Positions 39,682-49,227 of a DNA stretch of 64,000 nt are shown piece after piece (the stretch's first letter is position 1; every line of letters begins with the position of its first letter). This DNA comes from Kitasatospora sp. GP82 (GTDB taxonomy: Bacteria; Actinomycetota; Actinomycetes; Streptomycetales; Streptomycetaceae). The position numbers were made by a program, and so were the translations under genes. The notes under the pieces were generated by a model. That model was not told the origin of the DNA. It worked only from the letters and a program-made list of their open reading frames with translations, and did no database searches. The stretch is taken from assembly GCF_029892105.1 (NCBI RefSeq), contig NZ_JARZAJ010000018.1:62001-126000 (forward strand), read 5' to 3'.

Positions 39682-40332
39682 ATGAGCGCTAACGAGCCGT
39701 CGGGCCACGGGTATCCGACAGACCCCCAGAATCCCTACGGGCAACCCCCGCAGGGCCGGCCGGGCTACGGCCCACCGCAGCAGCCGCCACCGCCGCCACC
39801 GGGTTACGGCCAGCAGCCGTACGGCACGCCGCCACCCCCGCCGCCCTACGGCGCCCCACAGGCTGCCTGGCCGAACTGGCTGGCCGCGCCCGGCCCGTAC
39901 GGCGGCGCGCCCGCACCGGGGACGCGGACGCTGGCCTCCGCCGGTGACCGCTTCCTGGCCCGGCTGATCGACACGGGCGTGCTGCTGGTACCGAGCCTGC
40001 TGATCTTCATGGTCATCGGGCCGACCCTGTTCGGCTACTTCGTGGTCGGCCTGATCAACTTCGGCTACGAGATCGCCATGCTGCTCACCCAGGGCGGCCA
40101 GACGGTCGGTAAGAAGGCGATGAAGACCCGGGTGGTGGATCTCGGGCACGGCGGCCGCCCGGTCGACGCCTCGCTCTGGATCCGGGCGGCGGTCCACTCG
40201 CTCCCGTTCGCCGTCTACTGCATCGGGGCGCTCTTCTGGGTGGTCAACGTGCTCTGGCAGCTGTGGGACAAGCCGCTCCAGCAGTGCCTGCACGACAAGG
40301 CCGCCAAGACCCTGGTCGTCAAGGAAGCCTGA
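39682..40332 (+). CDS. RDD family membrane protein
   Basis: 216 residues. A long Pro/Gly/Tyr/Gln-rich cytoplasmic N-terminus (about 75 residues, with 'PPPPPPGYGQQPYG'-type runs) precedes an RDD domain: 'ASAGDRFLARLIDTGVLLVP' gives the Arg-Asp pattern, and three to four helices follow ('SLLIFMVIGPTLFGYFVVGL'). 'GQTVGKKAMKTRVVD' is the conserved loop. ATG 39682 follows GGGGAC. Function of RDD proteins is not settled; some are Na+/H+ antiporters. Confidence 0.88.
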   Translation: MSANEPSGHGYPTDPQNPYGQPPQGRPGYGPPQQPPPPPPGYGQQPYGTPPPPPPYGAPQAAWPNWLAAPGPYGGAPAPGTRTLASAGDRFLARLIDTGVLLVPSLLIFMVIGPTLFGYFVVGLINFGYEIAMLLTQGGQTVGKKAMKTRVVDLGHGGRPVDASLWIRAAVHSLPFAVYCIGALFWVVNVLWQLWDKPLQQCLHDKAAKTLVVKEA

Positions 40333-40376
40333 GCGCCCCTACCGCCTCGGCTGCACAGGAAACCGCGTCAGCGGCG

Positions 40377-40432
40377 CTAGCCCGTCTGACAATTCCCACG
40401 CTGATCCGGCGGGAATTGTCAGACGGGCCTAG
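40377..40432. terminator. Bidirectional terminator between RDD gene and dnaE
   Basis: CTAGCCCGTCTGACAATTCCC (40377-40397, shown in two parts as CTAGCCCGTC and TGACAATTCCC) pairs with a complementary arm at 40411-40432 around a 13-base loop; one extra G bulges. The right arm contains the dnaE stop codon (40429-40431). It is AT-richer than its surroundings and serves two converging genes. Confidence 0.85.
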
Positions 40433-43400
40433 CTCACCAGACAGCTCGGGCCGAGCAGCTGCTTGAGGTCGCCGAAGAGCGCGGGGTCGGACTTCACCCG
40501 GTGCCGGTCGAGCCGGAGCACCGTGGTCTGCCTGGCGCCCTCCAGCCGCAGCCGTACCTCGGTGTTGCCCCGGTGATGAGTGAGCACCTCGCCGAGCCGG
40601 GCGACCAGCGGCGGGGTGATCTTCACGCTCGGGATCGAGATGACGATCGGCGCCTCGGCGTGCGCGTTGGAGAGGTCGGGCACCGAGAGCTCCATGCCCA
40701 TCAGCCGCGGCACGTCCTCCCGCTTGTCGAGCTTGCCGCGGACGAACACCACGGAGTCCTCGACCAGTTGGGAGGAGACCAACTGGTAGCTGGCCGGGAA
40801 GAACATGCAGTCGATCGAGCCCGCCAGGTCCTCCACGGTGGCGATGGCCCAGGCGTTGCCCTGCTTGGTCATCTTCCGCTGGAGGCCCGAGATGATGCCG
40901 CCGATGGTGATGATGGTGCCGTCGGGGCGGTCGGCGATGTCGGCAACGGCGCAGTCGGCCTTGTCGGCGAGGACGTGTTCGATGCCGTGCAGCGGGTGCG
41001 AGGAGACGTAGAGGCCGAGCATCTCCCGTTCCTGGGTGAGCAGGAAGGCCTTGTCCCACTCCTCCTCGGAGAAGACCACGTCGAGGCCGAAGCTCGGCTC
41101 GTCGGAGACCGCGTCACCGCCGAACAGGTCGAACTGGCCCTCGGCCTCCTTGCGTTTGACCCCGACCACGTTGTCGATCATCGGCTCGAACTGTGCGGTC
41201 AGGCCCTTGCGGGTGTGCCCGAGCGAGTCGAACGCGCCTGCCTTGATGAGGGATTCGACCGTCCGCTTGTTGCAGACCACCGACTCGACCTTGTCCAGGA
41301 AGTCCGGGAAGGAGACGTACTTCCCCTTGGCCCTGCGGGTGCGGATCATCGACTCCACCACCGGGCCGCCGACGTTGCGGACGGCGGTCAGGCCGAACCG
41401 TACGGTGTCACTGCCGTGCGGGGTGAAGTCGGCGTCCGACTCGTTGACGTCCGGCGGGAGCACCTGGATGCCCATCTTGCGGCACTCGTTGAGGTAGACG
41501 GCCGACTTGTCCTTGTCGTCCTTGACCGAGGTGAGCAGCGCGGACATGTACTCGGCCGGGTAGTTGGCCTTGAGGTAGGCCGTCCAGTACGAGACCAGTC
41601 CGTACCCGGCGGTGTGCGCTTTGTTGAACGCGTAGCCGGAGAAGGGGACCAGGACGTCCCAGACGGCCTGGATGGCCGCGTCCGAGTAGCCGCGCTCCCT
41701 GCACCCCTTGTGGAAGGGGACGAACTCGGCCTCCAGGATCTCCTTCTTCTTCTTGCCCATCGCCCGGCGCAGCAGGTCGGCCTGGCCGAGCGAGTAGCCG
41801 GCCAGGATCTGTGCGGCCTTCTGCACCTGCTCCTGATAGACGATCAGGCCGTAGGTGGGTTCCAGGATCTCCTTGAGCGGCTCTTCCAGCTCCGGGTGGA
41901 TCGGGGTGATGTCCTGCTGGCCGTTCTTGCGCAGGGCGTAGTTGGTGTGCGAGTTGACGCCCATCGGGCCCGGCCGGTAGAGCGCCAGCACGGCCGAGAT
42001 GTCCTCGAAGTTGTCGGGCTTCATCAGGCGCAGCAGTGAGCGCATCGGCCCACCGTCGAGCTGGAAGACGCCGAGCGTGTCGCCCCGGGCGAGGAGTTCG
42101 TACGCGGGCTTGTCGTCGAGCGGCAGATCGAGCAGGTCGATCCTGATGCCCTTGTTCTTCTCGATCGCCTTGACGGCGTCGTCCATGATGGTGAGGTTGC
42201 GCAGGCCCAGGAAGTCCATCTTGAGAAGGCCGAGGCCCTCACAGGTCGGGTAGTCGAACTGGGTGATGGTCACACCGTCGGTGTGCCGGGTCCAGACCGG
42301 GATGTGGTCGACCAGCGGCTCGGCGGACATGATGACACCGGCCGCGTGCACGCCGGGCTGGCGGATCAGCCCCTCGATGCCGCGCGCGGTGTCGATGACC
42401 TTCTTGACGTCCGGGTCGGTCTCGTAGAGGCCGCGGATCTCACCGGCCTCGCTGTAGCGCGGGTGCGAGCTGTCGGTGATCCCGGAGAGCGGGATGCCCT
42501 TGCCCATCACGTCCGGCGGCATCGCCTTGGTGATCCGGTCGCCCATCGCGTACGGGTAACCGAGGACCCGTGAGGTGTCCTTGATGGCGGCCTTGGCCTT
42601 GATGGTGCCGTATGTGACGATCATGGCGACCTTGTCGGCGCCCCACTTGTCGGACACATAGCGGATGACGTCGGCGCGTCGGCGCTCGTCGAAGTCGACG
42701 TCGATATCGGGCATCGAGACACGCTCGGGGTTGAGGAAGCGCTCGAAGATCAGCCCGTGAGGGATCGGGTCGAGGTCGGTGATGCCCATCGCGTACGCGA
42801 CCAGCGACCCGGCGGCCGAACCACGGCCGGGGCCCACCGCGATGCCGTTGTTCTTGGCCCACATGATGAAGTCGGCGACGACCAGGAAGTACGCCGGGAA
42901 CCCCATCTGGCAGATGGTGTTCATCTCGTACTCGGCCTGGTTGCGGTGCTCATCGTCGTAGCCGTCCGGGAAGCGGCGGTCCATGCCCTTCCACACCTCG
43001 GCGCGGAAGAAGTCGTCCTCGCTGGTGAAGCCCTCGGGGACGGGGAAGCGCGGCATCAGGTTGACGAAGTCGAACATGCCGGTCGGGTCGACCCGCTGGG
43101 CGACCAGCAGCTGGCTGTTGCGGCAGCCCTCCTGCCAGACGTCCGAGGAGTCGATGGCGTACATCTCGGCGGCGGACTTGATGTAGTAGCCCGAGCCGTC
43201 GAACCTGAACCGGTCCGGGTCGGAGAGGTTCTTGCCGGTCTGGACGCAGAGCAGCAGGTCGTGGGAGGTGGCGTCGGCCTCGGTGGTGTAGTGCGAGTCG
43301 TTGGTGACCACCGGCGGGATGCCGAGCTTCCTGCCGATCTCGATCAGACCGTCGCGGACCCGCCTCTCGATGTCCAGGCCGTGGTCCATCAGCTCCAGGA

Positions 43401-43962
43401 AGTAGTTCTCCCTGCCGAAGATGTCCTGGTAATCGGCGGCCGACTTGAGCGCCTCGTCGAACTGGCCGAGCCTCAGCCGGGTCTGGAGCTCACCGGAGGG
43501 GCAGCCGGTGGAGGCCATCAGGCCGCCGGCGTGCTCGGCGATGATCTCCTTGTCCATCCGGGGCCACTTGACCAGCCAGCCCTCGGCGTAGGAGCGGGAG
43601 CTCAGCTTGAACAGGTTGTGCAGGCCCTCCTTGTTCCGGGCCCAGATGGTCTTGTGGGTGTACGCGCCGGAGGCGGAGACGTCGTCCCTCTTCTGGTGCG
43701 GCTGGCCCCAGAGGATGCGCTTGGTGTTGTGCCTGGCCTCCGGCGCGACGTACGCCTCGATACCGATCACCGGAGTGATACCGGCGTCCTTGGCCTGCTT
43801 GTGGAACTCGGCCGCTCCGAACATGTTCCCGTGGTCGGTCATCGCGACATGGGTCATGCCCAGGCGGTCGACCTCCTTGAACATCTGCTTCAGCCGGGCG
43901 GCGCCGTCCAGCATCGAGTACTCGGTGTGGACGTGCAGATGCGCGTACGGCTGGTCGCTCAA
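40429..43962 (-). CDS. dnaE: DNA polymerase III alpha subunit
   Basis: The replicative polymerase, 1177 residues. The N-terminal PHP domain starts 'YAHLHVHTEYSMLDGAARL' and continues 'THVAMTDHGNMFGA'; the catalytic acids are in 'RVSMPDIDVDFDERRRADV'; the tau/beta-binding C-terminus includes an OB-fold ('GGIISGLQRKMTKQGNAWA'). The start is a TTG at 43962, seven bases after GGAGG. A TAGACT -10-like element is at 44068-44073. The gene is alone and ends in a bidirectional terminator. Confidence 0.97.
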   Translation of the reverse strand: MSDQPYAHLHVHTEYSMLDGAARLKQMFKEVDRLGMTHVAMTDHGNMFGAAEFHKQAKDAGITPVIGIEAYVAPEARHNTKRILWGQPHQKRDDVSASGAYTHKTIWARNKEGLHNLFKLSSRSYAEGWLVKWPRMDKEIIAEHAGGLMASTGCPSGELQTRLRLGQFDEALKSAADYQDIFGRENYFLELMDHGLDIERRVRDGLIEIGRKLGIPPVVTNDSHYTTEADATSHDLLLCVQTGKNLSDPDRFRFDGSGYYIKSAAEMYAIDSSDVWQEGCRNSQLLVAQRVDPTGMFDFVNLMPRFPVPEGFTSEDDFFRAEVWKGMDRRFPDGYDDEHRNQAEYEMNTICQMGFPAYFLVVADFIMWAKNNGIAVGPGRGSAAGSLVAYAMGITDLDPIPHGLIFERFLNPERVSMPDIDVDFDERRRADVIRYVSDKWGADKVAMIVTYGTIKAKAAIKDTSRVLGYPYAMGDRITKAMPPDVMGKGIPLSGITDSSHPRYSEAGEIRGLYETDPDVKKVIDTARGIEGLIRQPGVHAAGVIMSAEPLVDHIPVWTRHTDGVTITQFDYPTCEGLGLLKMDFLGLRNLTIMDDAVKAIEKNKGIRIDLLDLPLDDKPAYELLARGDTLGVFQLDGGPMRSLLRLMKPDNFEDISAVLALYRPGPMGVNSHTNYALRKNGQQDITPIHPELEEPLKEILEPTYGLIVYQEQVQKAAQILAGYSLGQADLLRRAMGKKKKEILEAEFVPFHKGCRERGYSDAAIQAVWDVLVPFSGYAFNKAHTAGYGLVSYWTAYLKANYPAEYMSALLTSVKDDKDKSAVYLNECRKMGIQVLPPDVNESDADFTPHGSDTVRFGLTAVRNVGGPVVESMIRTRRAKGKYVSFPDFLDKVESVVCNKRTVESLIKAGAFDSLGHTRKGLTAQFEPMIDNVVGVKRKEAEGQFDLFGGDAVSDEPSFGLDVVFSEEEWDKAFLLTQEREMLGLYVSSHPLHGIEHVLADKADCAVADIADRPDGTIITIGGIISGLQRKMTKQGNAWAIATVEDLAGSIDCMFFPASYQLVSSQLVEDSVVFVRGKLDKREDVPRLMGMELSVPDLSNAHAEAPIVISIPSVKITPPLVARLGEVLTHHRGNTEVRLRLEGARQTTVLRLDRHRVKSDPALFGDLKQLLGPSCLVS

Positions 43963-44067
43963 GGCGGGGCCTCCGGGGTCTCGGTGCTGGAAACACAGGG
44001 CGGTGAAACACGTAAGGCCCGAGCCACCTCCAGGGCTCGGACCACGGCATCCGCGTTCGCGCGACCG

Positions 44068-44073
44068 AGTCTA
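44068..44073 (-). promoter_or_regulatory. Possible dnaE -10 element
   Basis: TAGACT on the minus strand, about 106 bases upstream of the dnaE start. It lies within an AT-richer island (GGATTAGACTCGG). The -35 is not clear. A separate TTGAAC-AC-GTTCAA inverted repeat at 44139-44152 is further upstream. Confidence 0.35.
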
Positions 44074-44206
44074 ATCCTTCCTCCCAGCTCCCGGAGGTAC
44101 CGCCCCGCACCAGCGCCGGCCTGATCGAACGGCTGAATTTGAACACGTTCAATATGGCCGGACACGGGGGCGCCCCGGCCTCGGGCAGTCCGGACCGGCC
44201 TGCCGC

Positions 44207-44229
44207 CGCGTCCCGGACCCCGGGACGCG
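44207..44229. terminator. Hairpin terminator of the hydrolase gene
   Basis: CGCGTCCCGG (44207-44216) pairs perfectly with CCGGGACGCG (44220-44229) around a 3-base loop, 18 bases past the stop codon of the hydrolase gene. Confidence 0.75.
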
Positions 44230-44246
44230 ACGGCGAGCCGGGCGCC

Positions 44247-44828
44247 TCAGCCGTCCAGTTCGGCGAGGAAGGCCAGCGCGACGGCCCAGGTCCGCTCGGC
44301 AGCCTCGGCGTCGTAGTCGGGCAGCTCGGGGTCGGTGAACAGGTGGCCGGCGCCCCGGTAGCGGTGCACCTCCACATCGGCCCCGGCCTTGAGCATCCGC
44401 AGGTACCAGGCGTTCAGCCAGTCCTCGGACTCGAAGGGGTCGGGCTCGGCGACGTGCAGCTGGACGGGGGCCTCCGTCTGCGCCTCGTCCCGGATGTCCG
44501 AAGTCCCGTGGAACAGCAGCAGCCCCTTGGCGTGCTCGTCCGCCAGCGCGAGGTTCTGCGCCAGTGCCCCGCCCAGCGAGAAGCCCGCGTAGACCAGCCG
44601 CTCCCCCGGCGTGAGCAGCGGCGCGACCGCCCCGACGGCCCGCCGCAGCAGCTCGTCGCTGCCGACCTCCTCCTTGTACGCCATCCCGGCCTCGACGCTG
44701 TCGAACAGCCGCCCCTCGTACAGGTCCGGGGTGTGCACCACATGCCCGGCCGCGCGCAGCCGCTCGGCAGCGGCCGTCACCGCCGGGCGCAGTCCGTAGG
44801 CGGAGTGGAAGAGGACGATCTGGGCCAC
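44247..44828 (-). CDS. Dienelactone hydrolase-like alpha/beta hydrolase
   Basis: 193 residues of the alpha/beta hydrolase fold. The nucleophile elbow 'YAGFSLGGALAQ' carries Ser, not the Cys of classical dienelactone hydrolase; the Asp is probably in 'LHVAEPDPFESEDW' and the His in 'RGAGHLFTDPELPD'. The substrate is unknown. The GTG start at 44828 has AGAAGGA upstream. Single gene with its own terminator. Confidence 0.85.
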   Translation of the reverse strand: MAQIVLFHSAYGLRPAVTAAAERLRAAGHVVHTPDLYEGRLFDSVEAGMAYKEEVGSDELLRRAVGAVAPLLTPGERLVYAGFSLGGALAQNLALADEHAKGLLLFHGTSDIRDEAQTEAPVQLHVAEPDPFESEDWLNAWYLRMLKAGADVEVHRYRGAGHLFTDPELPDYDAEAAERTWAVALAFLAELDG

Positions 44829-45017
44829 TGGTTCGATCCTTCTGGCAGACACAACAGGCCCGTCCATCATCACCCATCCCACCTGCCCCGACAGACCCTC
44901 GCCGACCGGCGCGCCACCGAACGCACACCACCGCCCGCCAGCGGCTCCCCCGGGCGCCACTCGCCCCGTCGCCAGGACGGTGTTCCAGGTCTTCGACCGC
45001 CACGGCATGACGATCCG

Positions 45018-45893
45018 TCAGGACACCACGTCCTTGCGGGCGAAGCCGCGGAAGGCGAGGGCGAGCAGGACGACGGCGTAGCTGACCGAGAGGGAGACGC
45101 CCTGGAGCATGCCGCCCCATTCGAGTTGGGGCTGCAGGGCGTCGGCCCAGGAGTACTGCCAGTGGGCGGGGAGCCACTCGCGCAGGGAACCGAGTGCGGT
45201 GACGGCGTCGAGCACACCGGTGATGATCGTGATGAACACCGCGCCGCCGACCGCGCCGAGCGGGGCGTCGGTGGCGGTCGAGAGCCAGAACGCCAGTGCG
45301 GCGATGACCAGTTCGCTGAGGAGGACGAAGGCGACCGCGATCGCCAGCCGGGGCAGTGCGACCGAGGCGGGCAGGCTGACGCCCGTCGGCAGCTTGAGGT
45401 CGCCCCAGCCGTAGGCGGCGGTGCCGACCGCCAGGCCGAGCAGCGGCAGCAGCACGATGGTGCCCGCCGAGAACAGCAGTCCGACCAGGAACTTGCGGGC
45501 GAGCAGTCTGGCCCTGGGCACCGGCGCGGCCAGCAGGTAGCGCAGCGAGGACCAGCTGGCCTCCGAGGCCACCGTGTCCCCGCAGTACAGCGCGACCGGG
45601 ATGACGAGCATGAAACCGGTGCCCATGAAGAGCATGGTGGCGGCGAAGTTGGGACCGGAGGCGGTGGCCAGTTCGATGAAGGTGGTGCGGTCGGTCCGGC
45701 TCGGCGTGCCGCCGATCTGGAAGGCCGCCAGGATGATGAACGGCATCGCCGCCAGCACCCCCGTCATCACCATGGTGCGCCGCCGCCGCAGCTGGCGGAC
45801 GATCTCCACCCTCAGCGGCAGGGTGCGGCGGGCCCGGTAGCCCACCGCGTGGTCGGCAGCCGTTTCGGTAGCGGTTTCGACAGCGGCACTCAC
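45018..45893 (-). CDS. ABC-2 type permease partnered with the hydrolase-ATPase fusion
   Basis: 291 residues with six predicted helices: 'TMVMTGVLAAMPFIILAAF', an outside loop, 'MLFMGTGFMLVIPVALYCGD', then helices near residues 135-155, 185-205, 215-235 and 265-283. 'ASEASWSSLRYLLAAPVPRA' is the coupling region typical of ABC-2 exporters. Its GTG start overlaps the stop of the upstream ATPase fusion by four bases, so the two proteins should be made in fixed ratio and form one exporter. Confidence 0.9.
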   Translation of the reverse strand: MSAAVETATETAADHAVGYRARRTLPLRVEIVRQLRRRRTMVMTGVLAAMPFIILAAFQIGGTPSRTDRTTFIELATASGPNFAATMLFMGTGFMLVIPVALYCGDTVASEASWSSLRYLLAAPVPRARLLARKFLVGLLFSAGTIVLLPLLGLAVGTAAYGWGDLKLPTGVSLPASVALPRLAIAVAFVLLSELVIAALAFWLSTATDAPLGAVGGAVFITIITGVLDAVTALGSLREWLPAHWQYSWADALQPQLEWGGMLQGVSLSVSYAVVLLALAFRGFARKDVVS

Positions 45894-48697
45894 GCCGAGC
45901 CTCCGATCAGGGACAGGAACGCGTCCTCCAGCCGCCGGTGCGGGCCCACCCGCTCGACGGGGACATCGAGCCGGACCAGCTCGGCGACCAGCTGGCCGAC
46001 CGTCATACCGTCCAGCTGGACCAGCAGGCCCTGTTCGGCCACCGAGACCGTGCCGATACCCGCCAGGGAGGCCGTCTTCTCGGCGGCCACCGCCAGTTCA
46101 CCCGCCGGGTAGTCGGCCGGGGTGCCGACCAGCAGCAGCTCGCCCTCGCCGACGATCTCGGCGACTGCGCCCGCGCTGACCAGACGTCCCCGGTCCATCA
46201 CCACCAGGTGGGTGCAGCTCTGCTCCACCTCGGAGAGCAGGTGGCTGGAGACGATGACGGTGCGTCCGGCGGCGGCGTACCGGATCATCACCTCGCGCAT
46301 CTCGCGGATCTGCGGCGGGTCGAGCCCGTTGGTGGGCTCGTCCAGGATCAGCAGGTCCGGCAGGCCGAGCATGGCCTGGGCGATGGCCAGGCGCTGGCGC
46401 ATGCCCTGGGAGTAGGTACGGACGGCTCGGTCCAGCGCCTCGCCCAGGTCGGCGATGGCCAGGGCCTCCGCGAAGTGGGCGTCCTCGGCCGGGCGGCCGG
46501 TGGCCTGCCAGTAGAGGTGCAGGTTGGCCCGGCCGGTGAGGTGCGGCAGGAAGCCCGCGCCCTCCACGAACGAGCCCACCCGGGAGAGCACCGGCGCGCC
46601 GGGGCGCACCGCGTGCCCGAAGATCCGGATCTCCCCGGCGTCCGGGCGGATCAGGCCCATCAGCATCCGCAGGGTGGTGGTCTTGCCCGCACCGTTCGGG
46701 CCGAGCAGGCCGAGCACCTGGCCCTGCTCCACCCGGAAGGTCAGGTCCCTGACCGCGTACCGGTCGGCGGCGCCGTGGTAGCGCTTGCTCAGACCACTGA
46801 TCTGCAGCGGGACCGTCGCCGCCGCCGGGTCGGGTGTCGCCTTCCGGGCCCGGCGCGGACGCGGCCGGCGGCCGAACAGCAGCAGCGCGGCCACCACGAC
46901 GGCGGCCAGCGGCAGCAGCCAGGTGCGGGCGGGCAGCGGAGCCGCCTCGGTGTGCAGCTCGGCCACGGTGGGCACGGCCAGCGCTCCGGTCACCGAGACC
47001 TTGTAGGTGGCGGGCTCGACGGGCGAGGCGTACGCCAGGTCGGTCGAGGCCAGGACCAGGCGGAGCCGGTGCCCGGACTCGAAGGTGTGGTCCACGGCGG
47101 GCAGGGCGATCTCGACGGTGCGTCCGCCGGGCGCGTCGGCGCCGGTCACCCGGAGCGGGGCGACCAGTTGCTGGGGCAGCGTCCTGGTCCCGTCCGGGCC
47201 GACGTCGTACAGCTTCGCGAAGAGCACCGCGTCGGGCCGGTCCGCCTGGACGTGCACGGAGACCGTGGGCGCGCCGGTGAGGTGCAGGCTCTGGCCGAGC
47301 CGCGCCGAGTCGAAGGAGGCGAACTGGCCGGGGAAGTCCAGCGAGAGGCCGCCGCCGATCGAGGCGAACTGGGAGAGCGCGCCGATCCCGGGCAGGGTGG
47401 AGATGTTCGGCGGCGCACCACCGGGCGGGTTGGCGATGGACTGGACGGCGCCGCTCAGCTCCACGGCGCGCGAGCCCGTACCCGACAGCCCGGGGTAGCG
47501 GTCGGCGTCCGCGCCGCGCAGTACGGCCTGGAAGCCGGTGGAGTCGACCCCGCCGGTGCGGGTGACCCGGAAGGCCGGGCCGGTGTCGTTCTTCGCGCCC
47601 TTCAGGTAGTGGTCGAACCAGCCGGTGACCCGGGCGTCCACCCGGGCGCTGCCCTCGGTCCCGCCGTCGTGGCCCCCGGCGAACCAGTCCACGCCGACCG
47701 GCGCGCCGTTGGCGGCGACGGCCCTGGCGATGGCATCGCCCTGGTCCAGCGGGAAGAGCGAGTCCTGCTGGCCCTGCACCACCAGGGTGGGAACCTTGAT
47801 CCTGGCGGCCACCGAGGACGGGCTGGAGTGTTCCAGCGTGGCGATCGCCTCCGCGTCCGCGTGCCCTGCGGTCGCCACCCGGTTGTACATGGCGCAGAGC
47901 GAGTCAAGGAAGCGCCCGCAGCCGACCGGGCCGTTGGTACTGCCGGGCTTCGGGGTCGAGGGTGCGGTCAGGTCCCCGGCCGAGCCCGTGGTGAAGAAGA
48001 TCCCGGCCCAGAGCTTCTTGAACACACCGTCGACCGCGTCGCCGTCCTGGCCGCCCTGCGGATTTGGCCCGCTGCCCTGCGGACCCTGTCTGATGCCCTG
48101 CGGGAAGAGTGCATCGGCCAGGTTCCACCAGGTGATCTGGCTGGCCACGGCGTCGATCCGGGGGTCGTACGCGGCGGCGAGCAGCGCGGCAGCGCCGCCG
48201 TACGAGGCGCCGGTGATGCCGACCCGGGGATCACCGGGGGCGTCGAGCTGGACTTCGGGACGCTGAGCCAGCCAGTCGACCAGGTGCTTGACGTCCTCGA
48301 TCTCACGGTCGGGCGCGTCCAGGCCGATCTGCCCGCCCGAGGCGCCGAAGCCGCGCGCCGACCAGGTCAGCACCGCATACCCGGAGCGGGCCAGCTGCCG
48401 GGCCCGGTCGCGTTCGCCTTCCTTGCTGCCGCCGAAGCCGTGCGCCAGCAGGATCGCCGGGCGGGGGCTGCTGCCGGTGGTGAAGAAGGAGGTGTCCAGC
48501 CGGACGGTCTGCTTGCTGTCCGGGGTCTCGGGCATGTCGAGGAAACGATCCTCCTGATGCACCGCGGCCTCGCCGGACCCGGCCGCCACCGCAGCCGTAC
48601 CGGCCCCGGCCAGCAGCACCAACGCCACCGAGCCGGCCAGCACCTTGCGGGTCGTCAGACCTCTGCGCCAGCGGCGCCATGCCCCACCGAAGCTCAT
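45890..48697 (-). CDS. S15-type hydrolase fused to ABC ATPase
   Basis: 935 residues with an unusual order. A membrane anchor (about 18-36) is followed by a large extracytoplasmic alpha/beta hydrolase of the X-Pro dipeptidyl-peptidase (S15) type: Ser165 in 'GITGASYGGAAALL', Asp in 'VQGQQDSLFPLDQ', His in 'FAGGHDGGTEG', then the C-terminal beta domain. A second helix (about 592-609) leads into a cytoplasmic ATPase (631-935) with Walker A 'LLGPNGAGKTTTLRM', signature 'YSQGMRQRLAIAQAM' and Walker B 'LLILDEPTNGLD'. TAGGAT lies 8 bases before ATG 48697. A permease overlaps the end. Confidence 0.9.
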   Translation of the reverse strand: MSFGGAWRRWRRGLTTRKVLAGSVALVLLAGAGTAAVAAGSGEAAVHQEDRFLDMPETPDSKQTVRLDTSFFTTGSSPRPAILLAHGFGGSKEGERDRARQLARSGYAVLTWSARGFGASGGQIGLDAPDREIEDVKHLVDWLAQRPEVQLDAPGDPRVGITGASYGGAAALLAAAYDPRIDAVASQITWWNLADALFPQGIRQGPQGSGPNPQGGQDGDAVDGVFKKLWAGIFFTTGSAGDLTAPSTPKPGSTNGPVGCGRFLDSLCAMYNRVATAGHADAEAIATLEHSSPSSVAARIKVPTLVVQGQQDSLFPLDQGDAIARAVAANGAPVGVDWFAGGHDGGTEGSARVDARVTGWFDHYLKGAKNDTGPAFRVTRTGGVDSTGFQAVLRGADADRYPGLSGTGSRAVELSGAVQSIANPPGGAPPNISTLPGIGALSQFASIGGGLSLDFPGQFASFDSARLGQSLHLTGAPTVSVHVQADRPDAVLFAKLYDVGPDGTRTLPQQLVAPLRVTGADAPGGRTVEIALPAVDHTFESGHRLRLVLASTDLAYASPVEPATYKVSVTGALAVPTVAELHTEAAPLPARTWLLPLAAVVVAALLLFGRRPRPRRARKATPDPAAATVPLQISGLSKRYHGAADRYAVRDLTFRVEQGQVLGLLGPNGAGKTTTLRMLMGLIRPDAGEIRIFGHAVRPGAPVLSRVGSFVEGAGFLPHLTGRANLHLYWQATGRPAEDAHFAEALAIADLGEALDRAVRTYSQGMRQRLAIAQAMLGLPDLLILDEPTNGLDPPQIREMREVMIRYAAAGRTVIVSSHLLSEVEQSCTHLVVMDRGRLVSAGAVAEIVGEGELLLVGTPADYPAGELAVAAEKTASLAGIGTVSVAEQGLLVQLDGMTVGQLVAELVRLDVPVERVGPHRRLEDAFLSLIGGSA

Positions 48698-48849
48698 GGG
48701 TACCGATCCTATCCGTTTCTTCGGTAGGAACCCTATAAGAGCCTCGCGCCTCCGGACAGTGCAACCGACTCCGGCGAGTGCCTGCCAGCGGAGCCTCCGA
48801 ACGCCGGCCCGGCACCTCGGCGCCCGGAGAAGGGCTGGACCAACAGGCC

Positions 48850-49227
48850 CTAGCGCCACCCGCGCTCGGCGGCCTCTCGCGCCTCGCGTTCCCGGCTCTC
48901 CTCCTCGGCCTCGCGCTCCTCCTGCTCCTCACGCAGTTTCTGCGCCCGCTTCTCGGACTCCGCCCGCTCCTCGGGCGTCAACTCCTCGGCGGCCTTGCGC
49001 ATCTCCGCGAGCCGGTCGCCGATCAGACCGAGGTAGCCGTCCGACTTCACCACATCGGTCATGCCGACCCGGCCGCTGAGCACGTCCTTGGCCATCCGCT
49101 GCAGGCCCTCGCCCACCGAGGGATTGTCGGCGATGGTGCGCAGCGCCTTGTGCAGCCGGTGCGCCTGCTCCGCGTCGTAGCCGACCTCCATCAGCTCCTC
49201 GTCGGCGATCTCCCGCTCGGCGCCCAT
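48850..49227 (-). CDS. Small charged coiled-coil protein
   Basis: 125 residues. The N-terminal part ('EVGYDAEQAHRLHKALRTIA') is helical, and the C-terminal 45 residues are almost all Glu, Arg, Ala and Lys ('REEQEEREAEEESREREARE'), predicting a long helix or coiled coil. No signal or membrane segment. ATG 49227 follows GGGGGCGGG. Divergent from the mechanosensitive channel. I do not recognise the family. Confidence 0.72.
   Translation of the reverse strand: MGAEREIADEELMEVGYDAEQAHRLHKALRTIADNPSVGEGLQRMAKDVLSGRVGMTDVVKSDGYLGLIGDRLAEMRKAAEELTPEERAESEKRAQKLREEQEEREAEEESREREAREAAERGWR

Noticed and set aside
44139..44152. TTGAAC-AC-GTTCAA as an SOS (LexA) box near dnaE
   Set aside because: The actinobacterial LexA box has four central bases between CGAAC and GTTCG. 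Here the arms differ and the spacer is two.
43959..44165. A 68-codon frame ending in a TGA that overlaps the dnaE TTG start
   Set aside because: The overlap looked like coupling, but the codons include TTA, AGA, ATT and GTT, unlike Streptomyces genes, and there is a promoter-like TAGACT inside it. Taken as promoter DNA.
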